Source: Rotaria sp. Silwood1 (Eukaryota; Rotifera; Eurotatoria; Philodinida; Philodinidae). From it: 64,000 nucleotides of DNA. Location of the stretch: the NCBI GenBank assembly GCA_905250075.1, contig CAJNOP010000132.1, positions 338,524 to 402,523 on the forward strand, in the 5' to 3' direction. Positions 10,788-22,915 of this stretch are shown here, piece after piece. Numbering within the stretch: the first letter of the stretch is position 1; each line of letters opens with the position of its first letter. Below the pieces are notes generated by a model, which made no database searches, was not told the origin of the DNA, and worked only from the letters and a program-made list of their open reading frames with translations. Position numbers and translations under genes: made by a program.

Positions 10788-11870
10788 CACACAATTTTTC
10801 TTCTTCTTCAAATCACTGATGGCTATCAAAACATTCTTTTTTTAATGACTTTGTCGTATATAAGTACTCCACGTAGAAGACTCGTTCAACTATTAACCAC
10901 AGACAGTCATCGATAAACTGTTGTGACGATTGTGTACACATTACTGTTCATCTTCAAAAAGCAGATTTTGAAGATTATCATACGCTTTTTATTAGTGACA
11001 AGAAATAATAAGCTATTTGAGCAGGTTGACTGAAAAAATGTCGATGTAGAAAATGGTTAAAATGTAGTTTAGAAAATTCTGACTAGCAAGATGCATGCTT
11101 TATTGTATAGGACGATAATAGCATTCTAACAAAGATCAAGCATAGGTCAAGATATAAATAAGAAAAAAATTTGTAATTTTTTTTATTTAGTAATCGTAAA
11201 TGATCAGCCAACTAAGTGCTCCATTGCAGTTATAACACCGTCATAATATCGTTCGCCAAGATGTTATGAATGATACAATACTTGGATGATTAACTTGCAT
11301 TCGACAGTTAAAATGACTATGAAAGAATATGGGTATGGTATAAGAAACAATTCACGCTTACACTCATATGTTAGAGTTTCTTGAAGTTTGCCTCGCTTCC
11401 CTCACACCTATATATATCGTGTACTTACTTTGGCTGCATTATGGAAGTAATATAGGAGTATAGTTTTTTCATCATGATATTTAATTTGCGATCAGTATAA
11501 TTACATACTTATTAGCTTATATTTGAATAGACAATTCGACATAGAATACTATTAATATTCGATGAAATTTTGTCAATTATTGTATTGATGTCCAAATAGA
11601 ACAGTACGTTCATGCCATTATTATTTCTCTTTTTTCAAGATACTGTTTCAGTTTATTTAAATAATCCATTCAATACTACAATACTTTTTTTCCAATAGGA
11701 AATCCTTCATTTTGCAGTAGCCTATTTACTTCTTGTAAATGAAATTGTTTGACAAAAACATTATATAAATGTATTTCAAGTTATCAGTGAAAAGAATAAA
11801 TCAATTCACTTTTTTAAATGTTACACACAAACAAAAACAAAACGATTTATTCTATTTAAAACTAAATTAT
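10788..11870. other. Intergenic, no supportable gene
   Basis: AT-rich. A short open stretch near 10920-11010 encodes a Cys-containing peptide (CCDDCVHITVHLQ) that could be an exon remnant, but it lacks a start and is too short to name. The 3' flank of the leftward tectonic gene ends here. Confidence 0.4.
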
Positions 11871-14800
11871 CTACATGAGAGTAAAAATAAAAACAATAAA
11901 AAGATTAAAAAATGATGAAAATGAAATCGAGCTTCTTGCTCGATTAAGAGTAAATGGATAAAAGAAATCACCTGGTAGACGAACATTAGGTCGTGGTAGT
12001 CGATCTCCTTGAGCAACAGGTGCATTCGATATATCTTGAAAAGTAACACTTTGACTTATTAGTAATGGTGTTGCCAATGTTGATGTATATGTTTTAGTCT
12101 ATAAAAAGATAACAAACGTTTGACAAGGAAAAAAAGTTGTTAGTGCAATCTGTGCAAAATTAAAATGTGACACACGATGTAACTGCTGTTGCTAATTATA
12201 GAACGATGGGTAATTTCTATAGGATGCATGAATATGACTTATTTTCTGTCAAAAACGCAGTTCTTTTTCTTAGAAATATTCATTTCCAGTATTCAATAAA
12301 AAGGTTGATGAAAAAAACAAGACTGAAATCCATAAAAAAAGATTTTCGATGTAAATAGGAAAGCTATTAAAACAAAGTTTTTCAAAGAGAATAATAAAAC
12401 AAGAGTTCTAAGATTTATTTCGTAGATCTTTCTACTTTCTTTGAAAATAAAAAGTTCTTTCCTCTAAAATGATAAAAACTTGGCCATGTTGAGGGGCTAG
12501 GGTTTTCTCAAAACCTTAAAGAGTCAGAACAGTCTTTTTAAACTAAAAAAAAAGTCAGCCATTGGTGAACGTATATTGGGCATTATTTAAATCGTAGAAA
12601 ATCTCCACCGGTTTACTTAGGCTTCAAATATACAGCAAGGAACTAGTTTATATATTAGGATAAGATACTGTTGATAAGCTGTTTCTAACATGGCTGTCAT
12701 CGTCTGTGGCAGAGATAAAACTAGTCTGGATTTTTCACGAACCATATTAGTCTAAGTAGATCAGACCAGGTCGTGACATAGTCAACTTTCAGCTAAGTTT
12801 CAATACACATCTTATGTTAGATAATAAGAACAAAAATAAATAAATAACGAAAAAAAAACCCAAATGATAGGTCTACCGACAGATTGGCTGTAATGGGTAG
12901 CAGTTTCATCTCTAGCCAGTAAAGGTTCTATGTTAATGTCTGTCATGGTTTGTTGGAGAAGGGATCGGGACTAAGACTTTCTGTCATATATGTTTCAACA
13001 TTCCTTTTAGATCGTGTTTCGCAAAATTGAACAAAAAACTTTTTCACTTACTACACTTTGGTAATGAAATACAACTGCACCAAGAATAGGTTGTGGATTA
13101 GTAACAGCACCAATGTTAGCATAAGCTATTTGAATGTCGAGTCGAATATAGCATTGATCTGTTGATGAATTTGGAATGGAACCTTGTTGACACACAGGTT
13201 CATTAGAAGAACCTATTTCAAATATACAATATGTAACAGGTAGCCAATTGCTAATATTTGATGAATTTGGATTGCCATTAGCAGCAACAAAGAGATTAAA
13301 AGAATTGAAAGGCATAAAAATATTTGGCAGATTAGTTTGATTTGGACAAATTTCGGAAGCAGTTGAACTATAAAAAAAATGATTGAGATAAATATCTAGT
13401 TTAAGTAAAAATTTTATTTATCTATTTTTATATTTTATTTTTTTAGATCAATGAATTTTGCGAATTACTTTTTGAGAACAATGAAGAAAAGCCTTGAGAC
13501 AATCATGAAGATGTTCTCATTATTTTTCATTGAGTTTTCAAAACTCTAAAATCATTTTTTTTTCAATAAACTTTAACAGACTTGCTTTCCAATTAAAATC
13601 TTTTACGAAAATAAAATAATATTTATACTATATTAAGAGCGAAGATCAAGTCCTTTAAACAATAATTATTTTTTCTTCGTACATAAGAATAAAAATATCT
13701 TCTGCATGATATCATATTCTTCCGTTTATGCTGAGTACTTCAATTCGAAAATACTAATTATGGACATTTGAAGTATTATAGAACATCAATAACAATAATA
13801 AAGATCATAGAAATATTAACGGGAAGGATACTTGTGACAACGACTTTATTGTAAAGAGTTTAAGGCATCCTTCATAAACTGATCTTAAGCCATGTACATT
13901 CACATCACATGGCAACTTTTAGAATTTGTTGGACCTGTAGTAAAGAGGTTATGCAAAAACGTTCAGTCCGATGCTATGAAGTTTTGCGGAGATATTCAAT
14001 CAACAAGAGTCATAAACTAGTTTATTTGACAATTCAAAATTTTCGAACCGGACTCCGATGGATTCTAGTGGGCTCTCATTTTATCAATTTAGCTATTTTT
14101 TATATGAGAGAACATTCCAGAGCGGAGTATCCTTTTTTTTTTCTAGCTCATAAAAGTCTCTTCATATTATATTCATGGATCAAAAAGAAACAATATACTA
14201 TAGTCTACTGGTATAATGAAAAATCAGTAGTTTTTCGTATGGCTAGTAGTTGAGTTATCATCTGCGAAATTCTTCAAAGGACTTCGCCAGGTTTGATAAT
14301 CTATCTTGAGTTAAGATACTATGTAAGTGGTTCTACAGAGCGCTTGACGGTGCATCAAATAGTATATAAGAAATCAAGTTATTTTCAAATATTTATGTAC
14401 CAAGAGTCCACAATCCTCGTGGGATATATATGGTACTCATATACATTCTGCACTTTCTTTATAGTTATAAATGGTCATTTGCTATTGATCTAGGCTTAAA
14501 AGTTGCGTACTATCGAGTTCTATATGTTTCACAGATAAGAACTTTTCGAACAGCAACAGCTCATTGTCAATTCAAGAGTGTACACTAGCATAGTCTATTT
14601 TCCTATATGAGTGGACACATTTATTAACGAAAGTTTAATACTACTCACTGGTCTTACTAAAAGCTTCTATCTTAGCGAATAGAATGTATATAAGTACCAT
14701 ATATATTTGCCTCAAGGATTATGTAGCCTCAGTACAATAAAATCTGAGAAAAACTCGCGTTCTTCTATTCCATTCGATGTGCCATAAGTCGTTCTACAAA

Positions 14801-17782
14801 GCCATATTATAGAGTATTCTGATTTAAGATAAGCTACTAAATCTGACGGGATCCGTTTTATATCCAATTCAAGACTCAAATAAGAGAGACTGACATTGAA
14901 GATTTTACCTAAATAAACATGATGATTGAACATTTTCACCAAAACGAACAGTTATACGATTGTTGTTAGAACAATATCTGTTTGCTGATGCTTGGAGAAT
15001 GGTAAAATCTGATACACTTTAGACAAAGAAAAAAACATGATTGTTTTTTACTTTTCAAAAAAAAAGAATTTCATCAATTCGTTTCTTACTCAACAGAGCT
15101 TCCATTTAAAATACCAGCTATGATAGGAGCTCCTTGTATATAACCTGGATTTCCACTACGTGATGTCGTTGATGGTGTCGATCCATTCTATCACAAAACA
15201 ATTTTTGTAAGACATGTTGTAAAAAAAATCTCCTCATTTTTTTTTATTTTACTTGAATAAAACGAATAGTAAATGTTTGTTGTACTGTGTTGCCTGAGTT
15301 TGCATTGGTAGTATTCAAAATAATACTACAATTAGTTATACCTATTGGATTTAAATAGAAAATTGTCATTGTTAACTAAAATATAAATGAGAAAAAAAGT
15401 TTAGATTTAAATATATGCATTTGTTTTAATTGTCCTACACTTTGAAGAGCATTTGAACACGTGGAACCAGCCCAGCTTGTAGATGTACCAATTCCGCTAC
15501 AGCAAATATAACTTCGATTATTACCTAAATTACAGAAAAGTACGGATACATATATACATATGTATAATTGAACGATAAAATACTGGCGAGAGTTGCTGGA
15601 TTCTAGAAAAAAAAACAAATTATAAAAGAAAACCTATCAAAGTAGTTTTATTTATTTATTGTTTTACCGTAAGAAGACAAAATGAACCAATATATTTCGT
15701 AGCACTGAGTGCATCAACACATGTTTGATCATTTACTGGCTGAGCACATGTTGAATCAAAATCATTCATATAAGCTATAATATATAATAAAATATCAACT
15801 TTACACTATTAATTCTTCATATAAAGCATATTTACTTATTGGTTGTAAACCTGAACATATTTGACTATTGAAAAGTTTTATTGGTAGTGAATAATAACTT
15901 GTTATATTAGTTGTCGATATATATCTGAATATTGAAATGCCTGCCTATAATATTTGCAATTATTTTATATATATATATATCCAAAAAAAAAACTTATCCG
16001 ATGCATAGAATAAGAAAAGTTTTTGCAAAAGAACTTATCATTAACTGTAAAATTGCATTTTTAGGATATCAGAACAAAAAATGTAAGATTTGTTCTGTAT
16101 GATTATTTTGAATTCGTACGATAAACAAAAATAAGTTTATCAGAAAAATCATTACAACTCCGAAATGTTCTGGTTGAAAGACGCCGAAAAATGTTAGGAA
16201 CTTAAAAGTAGTATTATGATGATCATGCCCAATGAGTGGCTCTGCTAAATGATGGTTATCTCCTGTTCAAAGCAAAACAAAAACTCGAACACTAGATCTA
16301 GAATGTTCATGGTCGAAATCGGCCGTGAATCATTCAATTCGTTTTCATGAGATGAATTGTAATAGAAAGTATGAAAGATATTTTACTTGATAGTCAGTTA
16401 GCTCAATTGGTGTTCCAAGTGGTGATGAAACACTATTATCAATATTGATTGATCGTGAAAAAACACTTGAATCTAACTTTTGATTTATTTGTTGTTGATA
16501 ATCGGCAGCATTTGTATCAATATCTGAATAGAATAGTTTAATAGAAATCAAGAAAAGAAGTAATAACAAACTTCGCTCATCACCAACACAAACAAGATCA
16601 CCCTGTTTTTCAATAATATATGGTGAATTGGATTTATATATTGGTATATTTTTGAAACATGTTAATTGTGCCGAAGACTTTAATGAAATCGAACTAAATG
16701 AATTGTTGAAAAAATAATGATGTAAAGTTGATCTATATTTTTATCATTTTTCATTAAAAAGAATATTGAAGCATAAGTGGACATAATTGGATCACTACTA
16801 CCCAACAAACTACCAGAGACATTAGTCAAAAATCATCACAGGAAGGAAGAAGAATAGCACTGCCTGTCGGTTGCCTTGTGGTGTAGGATGCTATCTAACA
16901 GTAGATTCATTATTTCAATATGTTTCCTACAACTAACACTAGCTGTTACTCTGGAGAGACGGCTGGTCTGATGTAGTATTCTGGCACTCAACCGCTTGAA
17001 GTGCTCGCATACATTGATTTATTACATAGTAGCTACGATGGCAGGTGTACGTCACAACTTAGTTAGCATACTATCAGGTTGGTGATCCGAGACAAACAGC
17101 CATCAATGGCTTGTCCAGGATCATTCTATAGTTGGTGGTATCAGTCTTTGAACACAGTATCTATTCGATGCATATCGAATTGCGTAGCCTTGATTACTGC
17201 AACAGATACCTTAACGACACTACCACCTTCTTTACATCGCAGACCGTGTATCAATAACATCTCGTAATAATATACGAGATATTTCTTTATTGCATTTTAG
17301 AATATTGAGTAAAAGGATAATGCAGAAATGTGTTTCAAAATAGATAGGTTAAAACGATCCCCTTATACGGTAAGAGAGAGAACAACTACATCGTGTTTCA
17401 CATTTTTATGTAGATGAATCGATTTTTTCTTTTACCTTTAAATATAGTTCTATGGATTTGACAATAGTCTTAAGTTTTAATTTTATTTACATGTTGTATT
17501 TGACTTACTTAATATCTTTATTTTTTATTAAATCATTACAATTGAATGTTTTGATATCTTCTGCTGAACAATCAGTATCACAACAGCATGGTACATCACA
17601 TGAACCATTGTTTAAATTACATGAACATATTCCATTATCTAACATCGAAAGCAGAAAAACTTGTATAAAATAATGTGAAGAAATAATTCTAATTTACTCG
17701 TATTTATTGAATTAGCTCCTAGATTTTGACATTGAACAATTTGAGTACATAATAAAAACAGCAAACTAATAAATATAAACAT
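11871..17782 (-). CDS. TCTN: Tectonic (ciliary transition-zone protein), 12 exons, 519 aa
   Basis: Tectonics are secreted or membrane-linked proteins of the MKS complex at the cilium transition zone. Exons in order: 17698-17782, 17509-17638, 16572-16693, 16387-16523, 15836-15944, 15668-15774, 15584-15602, 15439-15524, 15253-15375, 15090-15187, 13052-13367, 11871-12098. All have GT-AG borders and the sum is 1560 nt, in frame. Evidence: signal peptide MFIFISLLFLLCTQIVQC; Cys-rich motif CDVPCCCDTDCSAEDI; GDLVCVGDE; CVDALSATKYIGSFC; CSNALQSLTMTIFYLNP; the family hallmark SGNPGYIQGAPIIAG; and the C-terminal LPGDFFYPFTL. The last 16 residues are hydrophobic (a tail anchor or GPI-type signal is possible). 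Introns are mostly ~50 bp, but those at 16694-17508, 12099-13051 and 13368-15089 are 0.8-1.7 kb. The numbered paralogue (1, 2 or 3) cannot be set. Confidence 0.9.
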
Positions 17783-17927
17783 CTAAAATTCATTTTACCA
17801 TAAATAAAAATAAACGGAAAAAAAAATTTATTGAAGAAAAAAAAAAATAAGAAAAAACGATTTATTTATGCTCTAAAATAAAAAGAAAGATTATTTATAT
17901 AATGAAGAAAAGAAAAGCAAGAAAGAT

Positions 17928-19068
17928 TTAAACATACGATTTTAATGAAAGTTGTTCCATTTTTTCACTTTGTTCACGTTCAGTTTTTTGTAATGATTCA
18001 TATTCAACTCGAAGTCTATTTAATAAAAAACAGCTTAATAAATTATAAAACAAAATATCGATACATACCTATCCAGTTCAATCATTTTTTCTTTAATTAA
18101 TGATTGTAATTGTTGTTTTTCAAATTCTCGATATTTAGTCGATGATTTTAACATATTCTTGGCTCCAATTGCCTAAAATTCACAAATACAATATATATAG
18201 ATAATAAACAAATGTTACTTATGAATTTTCTTAAATAAATGAGTAGAAAACGTTTATCGGATTAGTAATAATTAACTGACAAAACAAAAGAGTTTATTAC
18301 CGAAAGATTAAATGTTGACTATAGGACAAGTTTACTTCGATGTTCTATAAACAGAAATCATAGAAAATATGAAAGAAATGAAAAACAATGAATATTAGTT
18401 TTAGACAAACGAATGCTTTAATATTTGAATTCGATAATTTCATTGATTTACTAACTACATATCCTATTTATCATAATACATCACTTGTCTTCTCATCTAA
18501 ACAAATCTCATTAATGGAAATCACACTTTCTATTAGTTCGAATGTTCAAAAGCTTTTGTCAATTTTTAATTATAATCAACATATTAGTTTTTGTTTGTTT
18601 TTTTTTGTTATTCAATAATCATTTATTCAAATAAATGCTTTCGACAATAAAAAAAATTAGAATTATTTCCTTAGTAGTGAATGCAAGGATGTATCAGTGA
18701 TATATCAATAAAAAAAAAAAAACATCAAACTATAATATTATTATTTTGAATAAGTTAAAATTTCATTTGATTGTTTGAATTTCCGCTTACTTTAAGTCGT
18801 GCTGCTTCGACTTGTTTTGAATATTCTTCAGTTTTTTCAATTAATGTATCGACAATTTTTTTGAATTCAAGTACATCTTAATAAATTTATTTACATATTC
18901 GTTTATATGAAAAATTATAAAATATTTACTGTCAACAAAATCCTTGCATTCATCACGTAATTCAGCTGAATCAGTTAGTCGTTCTGGATCGATTAAACGA
19001 ATTTTATTTTCATCATCAATAAATAAACCAAAATTAGAAAGTGCTTCTTCAACCATTTGATTACTCAC
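17928..19068 (-). CDS. IFT20: Intraflagellar transport protein 20, 4 exons, 138 aa
   Basis: IFT20 is the small coiled-coil subunit of IFT-B that links the Golgi pool of ciliary membrane cargo to the intraflagellar train. Exons: 18930-19068, 18791-18876, 18069-18172, 17928-18015, all with GT-AG borders; the sum is 417 nt, in frame. Family features are strong: N-terminal [16 protein letters not shown], then [11 protein letters not shown], the coiled coil [20 protein letters not shown], then [20 protein letters not shown] and a final [17 protein letters not shown] helix. Length is close to animal IFT20 (about 132 aa). The start could be the ATG at 19068 or the in-frame ATG four codons on. The second intron from the 3' end (18173-18790) is 618 bp. 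The stop is 145 bp from the start of tectonic on the same strand. Confidence 0.92.
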
Positions 19069-20220
19069 AAGAATTAATCAATCTAGCTTTTTCTTCTATT
19101 AAATGAAAATCCAACATACCATTGAGGAATTCCGGATACTACTAATCACTTAGCAACTATCATGTGGTATTCTACTTTTTTTGTAAAAATTATAATCGAT
19201 CAGAAGTTGTTAAAAAAACAAAAAAGAAATAAAACATTTTCACTAACAACAAAAATTTATTTAAGACATTATAGATGACGCTAATAACAAAACCAAATAT
19301 TCGGATTATGTATTGTTGTTCACTCATACCTAGAGTGATAAGTTTCAATAGGAGGGAATGAGCACCGAGGATCAGCATTCAATACGGACCAAATGTTTGT
19401 GATTCAGTACCCAGCTCGATTAATCCATTTTTTAGCCCGAATTGAACTCTAGTATCGACCACTTTGCTCTTCAATTATGCCATAGAATTTTTTCTTGCTT
19501 GTCCTTCTCTTTGTTATGCTTATAAGTTGCGACCTTTATATCATCATTGAACAGACAATTCACTTGCTACGCATCATTATCCGATGCTAATGAAGAAAAG
19601 ATCGTGCAATACATATACTTCTTGTTCTAATAAACTCTTTCATTCTCTCACATCAAACTTTTAGATGAAACAAACACTCAAAATGCCTTTTGTATTTGTA
19701 AAATGTTCAGACTACAAATCAGCCGCGAAATCCAAAATATTTTTTGTATCCTAACCAGAGTCGAATAGTGCTGGAAGGAAGTCGTCTATTTCTTGCGAAG
19801 TATGTTTCGAGTTGTCTCAGCAGAGAATGCCTAAAGATTCTCTATATTAGTTCGATGAGATCAATTTATATGTTTTCCATTGAAAATTCCTCGAAACTAA
19901 GAAAATTTCAAAAAGAATCATCGAAAACTTCCAGTCGTCACCGCCGATCAATCGATTGACATACATCTTCACTAAATAGGCTTTGTCCTATACGGCACCC
20001 ATTTGTATAGAGTATACGAAGAAAATTCATTGCAGTTCACTGTACCTAAGACAATCTTATCATTTATTTTATGATGTCAACAACCTATTATCAAAAATAA
20101 AAACAAAAAAAAGACATTTGATGTTTATTGTCATTGAGCAAACATGACATATGAAACTTCATTTACTTTAAAGGCTTTTGCATTATCACTCTGTAGTATA
20201 TATTATCTTTATTTAATGCT
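19069..20220. other. Intergenic upstream of IFT20, up to the assembly gap
   Basis: No gene, repeat or regulatory motif that I can support. Short chance frames only. The IFT20 promoter should be in the first few hundred bases. Confidence 0.45.
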
Positions 20221-20320
20221 NNNNNNNNNNNNNNNNNNNNNNNNNNNNNNNNNNNNNNNNNNNNNNNNNNNNNNNNNNNNNNNNNNNNNNNNNNNNNNNN
20301 NNNNNNNNNNNNNNNNNNNN
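20221..20320. other. Assembly gap (100 N)
   Basis: Exactly 100 undetermined bases, the usual placeholder for a gap of unknown size. It sits 28 bp left of a large foldback element, which probably caused the assembly break. Confidence 0.99.
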
Positions 20321-20348
20321 TGCACAAAAGAAGATCTACGCTCACACC

Positions 20349-20870
20349 TAGGGATGTCGGCTTAAAATTAGCATTGGATTAATTAATGCTATTTTTAATA
20401 CTTTCGTATTAGAGTTAAAAAAATAATTTAATACTTTGGTATTAGTGCTAAATTAGCATTAAGATGATGCTATTACCTATGATGATTATGTAAGGCTTTT
20501 TTAGATATATCAATTCAGTTCTAGTTAGGGATAATGCCTGTAAATTTTTGAGGACTATCTGGAGACAATGTCTCTAGCTGTTTGAGGGCTACTTGGGTGT
20601 AGCATTTCTAACTTTTTTAGAGCCAATACGAGTGATATCTGTTTCTTTCCAAGGGCTACATGAGAGTGATATCCGTACCTGTTCTAGAGCTATTTGGAAA
20701 TAGTGCCGGTAATCAATGATTACCGGGTGTGCTTTCTAGGAATGGTTAGTTACGGTTACTAGAGATTTATGTTTCCATCTAACAGAACATAGATAAGTTA
20801 TGAGATTGATTTTTTGGTCCAAGAAGATCTGGTTTAGGATATTAACAGTTTTGTATAGAACTTGATAAAG
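20349..20870 (+). repeat. Left arm of the foldback element
   Basis: Contains TAATACTTTCGTATTA and TAATACTTTGGTATTA near its outer end (one such unit more than the right arm). Then come five degenerate ~33-bp modules of the form TTT-gAGGgCTAcnTGgnagT, starting near 20543, 20581, 20614, 20646 and 20681, and then the CCGGTAATCA palindrome. The inner limit is approximate. Confidence 0.7.
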
Positions 20871-21189
20871 ACTTTTAACGCTGAGAAATTGGAATTGATG
20901 ACTGGCTTGTTGAAACTTTGAAGTTAATTATTCCAAATAGGGACGACTTCTTTTGGTAAAATAGTGGCTTTTTTATACAACATAATCAGAGGTTTTTGGA
21001 ATAGAGAAATCCACATTGACCATGGGCTTTTAGAAATGTTCGAATCTGTTTTTCCAATCACAAAAGGCTTATCTTGAAAAAAGAATGATTTATTTTAGAC
21101 TTCCATGATCAAAAACCTTAATTGAAAATTTTGAGAAAGCATCTATAGATTCGAATTTTTGTACCTCATAAACCCTTAGTCAAGCTCCA

Positions 21190-21617
21190 TAAACAAACGT
21201 TATTTACGCAAAATAGACTTTTCTTGACCGAAAAATTAGTCTCATAACTTATCCATTTCCTGTTAATTAGAAACATAAGTCTCTGATATCCGTAACTGAC
21301 CATTCCTAGATATCACACCCGGTAATCATTGGTTACCGGTACAATTCCCAAGTAGCCTTAAAACAGTTATGGATACCACTCTCGTGTAGTCCTCAGAAAG
21401 ATGCAGATATTACTTGTATTAGTCCTAAAATAGTCAGAGATGCTACTCTCAGATAGTCCGCCAAAAGTTATTGGTACTATTCCTAACTAAAACTGAATTG
21501 GTTTATTTAAAAAAGGCATAATCACTATAGGCATTAGCATTATCCTAATACTAATTTAACAATAATATCAAAGTATTAAATTATTTTTTTAACACTAATG
21601 CTAAGCCGACACTCCTG
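21190..21617 (-). repeat. Right arm of the foldback element
   Basis: Reverse-complement partner of 20349-20870, with the same ~33-bp modules between about 21340 and 21500 and the CCGGTAATCA palindrome at 21319-21339. The inner limit is approximate because similarity fades gradually. Confidence 0.7.
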
Positions 21618-22915
21618 ATTATGACTCTGAAAATTTCATCACGCTCTGCTAAACCAATGAGAAGTTATGACGGAAATATTCAAGTGAATCGACTAAGATT
21701 AATCTTAGGCATAACTAGCAGACTGTGGACTAAGACTAACTACTTGGCAGACATTTTCATTACGAAAATCATATCTCTATTAATTCAGACTATTTTTTTT
21801 ACAAAACTCTTGCTGCAGATTGCTTTGACTTCGGGTTTTCAAATGAGCGATCAATTGAAAGTGAATATCAAAAAATAATTGAGATATAGCCTTCATAAAG
21901 GTGATGATACTGTTGAGCTAATAATCCTAGTATATATCAACCAATCGAGATCAACTTTTACTGACGTTAGTTCTGTATGTGCTAAGAATATGAACCAAAA
22001 TTATTAAGATATAAATAGGTTTCATCCTGTAGCGGTACTCTTGTCGATTACTGTATGCTGTGATGTGTCTGATTGCTTTTTTTTCTGTAGTTAATGATGT
22101 GATAATGACTGTAGCGATGTGGCTGCGCATCTAGGTCGTTTTATAAAAACACTCACACTCAATTCAAAGCTATTCTATTAGATTATTTGTGTTTAATAGT
22201 GTTATGAAAAGTGTCATTGATTTTAGTTCAAATAACGATGCAGTTTCAATTAATCTGATACGAAAACCTAAACAAATTCATTCATTCCTTCAATGATTAT
22301 TCTATAGTGAAAACGATGAAAGTAATGCTTTATGACAAAAAATTCAAAGGAAAGACTGTTTTTTTTTCTTGAAATGTACTGATGAGGGACCTACTCGAAC
22401 TGTAACTCATCGTTTGAGTTCATATCAAGTCTACAAGGAGAACTTGGTCAGAATAGAAAAATCTTAATAACGATTCGTGCTCATAGTCATTTGGAATCGA
22501 GTTATTACAGTTTTAGTGAATGCTTATGATCCTTAGAATATTCTCAAAGTTTCAACCGAGAAGACTTCTCTTTTGTCGAGATATCGGATTCGCAAGTAAA
22601 CTCGATTTTTTCTAGTTGCAAAAGTCGTATATATATATATATATCGATGTCAATCAATTAAATATTTGTCTTTTGTTACCATATATTTTATAACATCTAC
22701 AAATGTTTAAAAACAGTCGACAATAGAATAGTAATTAACCAACGATTTTATTTTGCTAAATAGTATTATTATCTTTGAGAAGATGCTTTCTTTTTCTTTA
22801 TTTTTGAAAGTTGCTAATACAAATTTATTCAAGAATACTAATTTTATAATGCAAAATAGACAATAAAATGAAACATAATTTTCCTTTTGTAGTAAGAAAA
22901 AATTATTCATAGTTA
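21618..22915. other. Intergenic between foldback and SIAE
   Basis: No supportable gene. A TA run is at about 22626-22643. The last ~200 bp serve as 3' flank of the leftward esterase gene. Confidence 0.45.

Larger units (their letters stand above)
20349..21617. mobile_element. Foldback element, about 1.27 kb, almost wholly palindromic
   Basis: The left arm, from TAGGGATGTCGGCTTA, pairs with the right arm, whose inward reading starts CAGGAGTGTCGGCTTA. Matching runs at ~70-85% by eye across about 400-500 bp per arm and weakens toward the centre near 21000. Landmarks shared by both arms: AATAATTTAATACTTTG, the near-perfect palindrome CCGGTAATCA-TGATTACCGG (20706-20726 and 21319-21339) and TAGGAATGGT. 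Each arm holds degenerate modules of about 33 bp. There is no coding frame, and no 8-bp target duplication is seen (flanks CTCACACC and ATTATGAC differ). Terminal repeats built of sub-repeats are characteristic of foldback elements. The terminal TAGGG/CAGGA resembles hAT ends but proves nothing. Confidence 0.8.
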
